From the NCBI GenBank assembly GCA_938008535.1, contig CALLKF010000071.1, positions 1 through 26,294 of the forward strand: DNA of 26,294 bases, read 5' to 3'. The stretch's first letter is position 1. Each line of letters starts with the position of its first letter. Below, one piece after another: positions 23,418 to 26,294 of the stretch. Both the position numbers and the translations under genes were made by a program. The notes under the pieces were generated by a model. The model was not told the DNA's origin. It did no database searches and saw nothing but the letters and a program-made list of their open reading frames with translations. This DNA comes from an uncultured Saprospirales bacterium. GTDB taxonomy: Bacteria; Bacteroidota; Bacteroidia; Chitinophagales; JADIYW01.

Positions 23418-24824
23418 ATGAAAACCGTATTTTATCTTCTAATTTCATTCCTTTTTACAGCTCAGTCATTCGCACAGTCTAGTATTGCAAAAGGTTCAAA
23501 AGTAACAATATTAGAAATTGCTAAAGGCGATACCTACTATGACGAAAGAGCAGATTTTTTAGGAAAATCTGCAACTACGCTAGGTGAATTAAACAAAAAC
23601 AGCAATGGTTTCTATTCAGGAACACTTGAAACAGAAACTGGCAGAACTTGCTTTTTTAAGAATGTAAAAGTTGAGGTCAATTCAACTGCTAAAACTACTA
23701 ATACTAGCTCATCTTACACTAGTAAAGATGTTTTTTCTGGAACTTTAAGCAAAGGCACTAAAATAAAAATTCTTGAAGTTTCAGTAGATGATTCATACTA
23801 TAGTGATAAAAGCGAAATTGAAGGAAAAACAGGAAAAACAGATGCAGAATTATCTGACGACGAAGATGGTTACTATTCAGGTAGCGTTATCTTAGATAAT
23901 GGTAAAAGCTATTATTTCTACAAAGTAAAATTAGGAAAAACTGGAAGTTCATCTATTACATCTACAACAACTACTTCATCTTCTATTAAATTTGTTTCAG
24001 GTACTATTAAAAAAGGAACCGCATTATATCTTGCTGAAATTAGTGCAGATGATTCTTATTATTCAGATCGCTTCGATAAAGTAGGAAAACGTGGAATCGT
24101 AAATAAATCTGATTGGACTATGAAAGAAGATGGCTACTATGCTGGTGACTTCTTGTATGATGATGGCTCAACTGCTTATTTTTACAAAGCTAAATTTTCT
24201 AAAGAACCAGTTAAAAAATTAGTTAAAACAGCAGAAGATTCTAAAACTTCAACCAAAAAAGCTGATGATGATGATGCATATATTTATGATGCAATGTATG
24301 GTGATAGTAATAAAGACGAATGGACAAGTGCTAAGAATGACGAAGACATCAAAGAAGGCGATAAAGTAGAAGTAACTGCGGTAAGTCCAGATGATAGTTA
24401 CTACAGCGACAAAGATGATTATGTTGGAAAGAAAGGCATTGCAGGAAATGATTTAACTTATGATGCTAATGAAAATGGTTATGGTGGAACCGTTAAATTA
24501 GATGGCGGCGATTCACCTTATTTTTTCTTAGTGAAATTGAAAAAATTGGGCTCAAAAACTAATAGCACATCATCTTCAAAAGCTAGTACGACTACTTCGA
24601 AAAACATAAATTATGGCGAAAGTATAGCAAAAGGTACCAAAGTAAAAGTTGTAGATGTTGATGCTGATGACAGCTTTTACTCAAACAAATCTACTTACAT
24701 AGGTAAATCTGGTAAAGTAGCTGAAGGTTTAACGCACCAAGGAAATGGTTTGTATTCAGGAAAAATTATTTTTACTGATGGAACAGACGCTTATTTCTTT
24801 AAAGTTTCATTGAAAAAATTATAG
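23418..24824 (+). CDS. Secreted protein with five similar SH3-like domains
   Basis: The 468-residue protein has a signal peptide (1-20, cleavage before SSIAKG) and five domain copies of about 65-70 residues at roughly 22-86, 106-173, 192-262, 310-376 and 401-467. Each starts with KG(T/S)K(V/I) or similar, carries a DDSYYSD-like motif, a (V/L/I)GKxG turn, a GxYxG strand and ends with YFFKVKL. The pattern suggests a small beta-barrel of SH3-like type. Copies are separated by Ser/Thr-rich linkers, and the third linker is highly acidic. It has no catalytic motif, so binding to sugar, peptide or metal is likelier than enzymatic work. Start: the ATG at 23418 is directly before the signal; the frame stays open to 23346 without a sensible start. 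A terminator follows. Confidence 0.8.
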   Translation: MKTVFYLLISFLFTAQSFAQSSIAKGSKVTILEIAKGDTYYDERADFLGKSATTLGELNKNSNGFYSGTLETETGRTCFFKNVKVEVNSTAKTTNTSSSYTSKDVFSGTLSKGTKIKILEVSVDDSYYSDKSEIEGKTGKTDAELSDDEDGYYSGSVILDNGKSYYFYKVKLGKTGSSSITSTTTTSSSIKFVSGTIKKGTALYLAEISADDSYYSDRFDKVGKRGIVNKSDWTMKEDGYYAGDFLYDDGSTAYFYKAKFSKEPVKKLVKTAEDSKTSTKKADDDDAYIYDAMYGDSNKDEWTSAKNDEDIKEGDKVEVTAVSPDDSYYSDKDDYVGKKGIAGNDLTYDANENGYGGTVKLDGGDSPYFFLVKLKKLGSKTNSTSSSKASTTTSKNINYGESIAKGTKVKVVDVDADDSFYSNKSTYIGKSGKVAEGLTHQGNGLYSGKIIFTDGTDAYFFKVSLKKL

Positions 24825-24846
24825 AAATTACTAATCAACAAAATAT

Positions 24847-24890
24847 AAAATCGGATAAGTTTCTTTACTTGTCCGATTTTTTTTATTTTT
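24847..24890 (+). terminator. Intrinsic terminator after the five-repeat protein
   Basis: The arms AAAATCGGATAAGT and ACTTGTCCGATTTT pair over 14 positions with one G-T, around the 6-base loop TTCTTT, followed by a T-rich tail (24877-24890). The start codon of the next gene is only four bases after the tail, leaving no room for a separate promoter. Confidence 0.88.
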
Positions 24891-24894
24891 AGTA

Positions 24895-26037
24895 ATGCAA
24901 AAACTTAAAAAACTTCTAATTGCAGTTGCAGTCTTCGCAATTGTTTATTTCTTTTTACCTGTTCATGTACAAATGGGTTTGAAACACAACTTCGCCAATG
25001 TAGATGATTATCAATTGTTTCCTAATAACAAAGTTCAAAAATCAGAACATCCAAAACCATGGTTAGTGGCAGATAAATACAACAAAAAGCAACCTTCAAA
25101 AGAGTTAATTGATTTTTTTAACGACAGACAAACCTGTGCTTTTTTAGTGATTCAAGATGGAAAAATTGTCTACGAAAATTATTGGGAAAACTATAATAAG
25201 GAAACCATTTCAGGTTCATTTTCAATGGCAAAAACAATCAATGCTTTGTTAATTGGCAAATTGGTTGAGCAAGGAAAAATAAGTGTAAATGATGATGTTA
25301 AAAAATATGTGCCAGAATTAGAACAAATACCATCAGGAAAATTGACCATAAAAAATGTGTTAAACATGAGTGCCGATTTAGATTGGAGCGAATCGTACAT
25401 GAATATTTTTTCACTAACTTCTGAATCCTATTACGGAAATGATTTGGATAAATTAATGCAAAAAATAGAAATCAGACCAAGTAACAATCAAGGTAAAATT
25501 TGGGAATACCAGAGTATTTGCACCGAAATTTTAGGTTATATCATCAAAAATGTAACAAAAAAATCTATTGCAGAAAATGCACACGAATATTTGTGGAATC
25601 CGTTAGGAGCCGAGTCTGATGCACTTTGGAGCACGGATAAAAATGGCGTTGAAAAATCTTTTTGTTGTTTAAATGCAACTGCACGCGATTTTGCTCGACT
25701 TGGGCAAATGGTGTTGCAAAACGGAAAATGGGATTCTATACAATTAATTGATTCAAATTATATAAAAGAGATGACAACATCTGTATCAGATATGAAAGAC
25801 TCAGAATTTAAAAATCCTGTAAATTGGTATGGTTATCAAACGTGGATGCTGAATTATAAAGGACATCAAATTCCATATTTCAGAGGAATTTTAGGACAAT
25901 TTATTTATGTCATTCCTGATAAAAATGCTGTAATTGTGCGTTTAGGTAAAAAAATAAAACGCGATCCAGCAAATACGCTTCGACAAAACGATGATATTTT
26001 AAACTATATTGAAGCTGGTTTGCAAGTGCTTAATTGA
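24895..26037 (+). CDS. Serine hydrolase of the beta-lactamase (class C/PBP-like) family
   Basis: The 380-residue protein has an N-terminal hydrophobic anchor (about 6-22) and a serine beta-lactamase-like domain. The nucleophile motif SxxK is SMAK (Ser110-Lys113) and the second motif is YQS (Tyr205-Ser207) in place of YxN. The third motif region near RGILGQ lacks the usual His/Lys-Thr-Gly, which fits esterase or peptidase-like members rather than true beta-lactamases. The domain would be outside the inner membrane. Natural substrate unknown; a D-amino-acid peptide or an ester is possible. The gene follows a strong terminator by four bases, so it depends on read-through or on a promoter inside the hairpin region. 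Its stop codon overlaps a large inverted repeat. Confidence 0.9.
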   Translation: MQKLKKLLIAVAVFAIVYFFLPVHVQMGLKHNFANVDDYQLFPNNKVQKSEHPKPWLVADKYNKKQPSKELIDFFNDRQTCAFLVIQDGKIVYENYWENYNKETISGSFSMAKTINALLIGKLVEQGKISVNDDVKKYVPELEQIPSGKLTIKNVLNMSADLDWSESYMNIFSLTSESYYGNDLDKLMQKIEIRPSNNQGKIWEYQSICTEILGYIIKNVTKKSIAENAHEYLWNPLGAESDALWSTDKNGVEKSFCCLNATARDFARLGQMVLQNGKWDSIQLIDSNYIKEMTTSVSDMKDSEFKNPVNWYGYQTWMLNYKGHQIPYFRGILGQFIYVIPDKNAVIVRLGKKIKRDPANTLRQNDDILNYIEAGLQVLN

Positions 26038-26080
26038 CATGAATACCTTGAAAGTTTTATAACTTTCAAGGTATTCATGT
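26037..26080. repeat. 20-bp perfect inverted repeat at the 3' end of the serine hydrolase gene
   Basis: Two 20-bp arms (26037-26056 and 26061-26080) are exact reverse complements around the loop TTAT. The left arm begins with the last base of the stop codon. It lacks a direct T-run, so it is not a standard terminator alone, but a second hairpin with T-run lies just after it. Confidence 0.93.
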
Positions 26081-26084
26081 TAAC

Positions 26085-26117
26085 AAAAAAAATCTCAACT
26101 TTCGTTGAGATTTTTTT
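26085..26117. terminator. Bidirectional terminator between the serine hydrolase gene and rplS
   Basis: ATCTCAAC pairs with GTTGAGAT around TTTC, extended by A-run and T-run on the outside. It separates the plus-strand serine hydrolase gene from the minus-strand rplS and can stop both. Confidence 0.88.
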
Positions 26118-26137
26118 ATGCTATTTCGTTGATTAAA

Positions 26138-26294
26138 TTATCTAGATTTAATAGATTCTTTGATTCTAGCTGCTTTTCCTTTTAATTCTCTGATATAGAA
26201 AATTTTTGCACGACGCACTTTACCAATTTTATTCACTTCAATTTTTTCAATATTTGGTGATGATAAAGGGAAAATACGTTCTACACCAACACCA
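26138..26294 (-). CDS. rplS: 50S ribosomal protein L19, C-terminal part (cut by window edge)
   Basis: The last 51 residues of L19 read on the minus strand from the right edge to the stop at 26138-26140. The stretch GVGVERIFPLSSPNIEKIEV, then KVRRAKIFYIRELKGKAARIKE, is the conserved C-terminal half of L19, which sits at the interface of the large and small ribosomal subunits. The N-terminal half lies beyond the window. A two-way terminator follows. Confidence 0.95.
   Translation of the reverse strand, partial: GVGVERIFPLSSPNIEKIEVNKIGKVRRAKIFYIRELKGKAARIKESIKSR

Noticed and set aside
1..26294. tRNA, rRNA, transposase, integrase or prophage genes
   Set aside because: I looked for cloverleaf-like or conserved ribosomal words and for mobile-element protein motifs and found none.

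Overview
The window is about one third G+C and looks like chromosomal DNA of a member of the Bacteroidota, probably the Chitinophagales/Saprospirales side. The signs are: a ribosomal protein THX with a Lys/Ala tail, a PUR-family (DUF3276) protein, a long NusB, an argG next to a Cys-rich GNAT acetyltransferase, no Shine-Dalgarno sequences before starts, and Bacteroidota-type TAnnTTTG -7 boxes before several genes. The exact genus cannot be read from the sequence. Nothing marks the window as a mobile island: I see no transposase, integrase, phage genes, CRISPR array, tRNA or rRNA.

Layout. 1-3.1 kb: a Crp/Fnr-type regulator converging on a minus-strand block with argG, a GNAT acetyltransferase likely to serve arginine synthesis, and a DUF1398 protein. 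3.1-5.3 kb (minus): an HPP-family membrane protein, a small secreted protein and a lipoprotein esterase of the PHB-depolymerase/feruloyl-esterase type. 5.36-9.64 kb (minus): a 1427-residue CheB-CheR-PAS-histidine kinase-receiver protein with its own promoter. 9.64-10.14 kb: a non-coding stretch with eight copies of a 21-bp tandem repeat. 10.1-13.4 kb: lgt, a small putative lipoprotein, an exported MsrB and a DUF4105 membrane protein. 13.5-15 kb (minus): THX and ychF. 15.2-17.4 kb (plus): four tightly spaced exported or membrane genes of unknown function, two of them paralogous. 17.4-22.2 kb (minus): a CDP-alcohol phosphatidyltransferase, mgtE, a PUR-family protein and an ABC exporter half. 22.4-26 kb (plus): nusB, a secreted protein with five similar domains and a membrane-anchored serine hydrolase. 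The right edge cuts rplS (L19, minus strand).

How the parts relate. Most genes are housekeeping or envelope genes in short transcription units. Several belong to lipoprotein and envelope biology (Lgt, three proteins with possible lipoboxes, HPP protein, DUF4105 protein, ABC exporter, CDP-alcohol transferase). argG plus the GNAT protein is the only clear pathway link. I did not find a convincing new multi-gene system. The best leads are the unknown four-gene cassette at 15.2-17.4 kb, the five-repeat secreted protein at 23.4-24.8 kb, the Cys-cluster GNAT protein beside argG, and two kinds of intergenic repeat: the 21-bp array and degenerate 14-bp-period repeats at three separate places.
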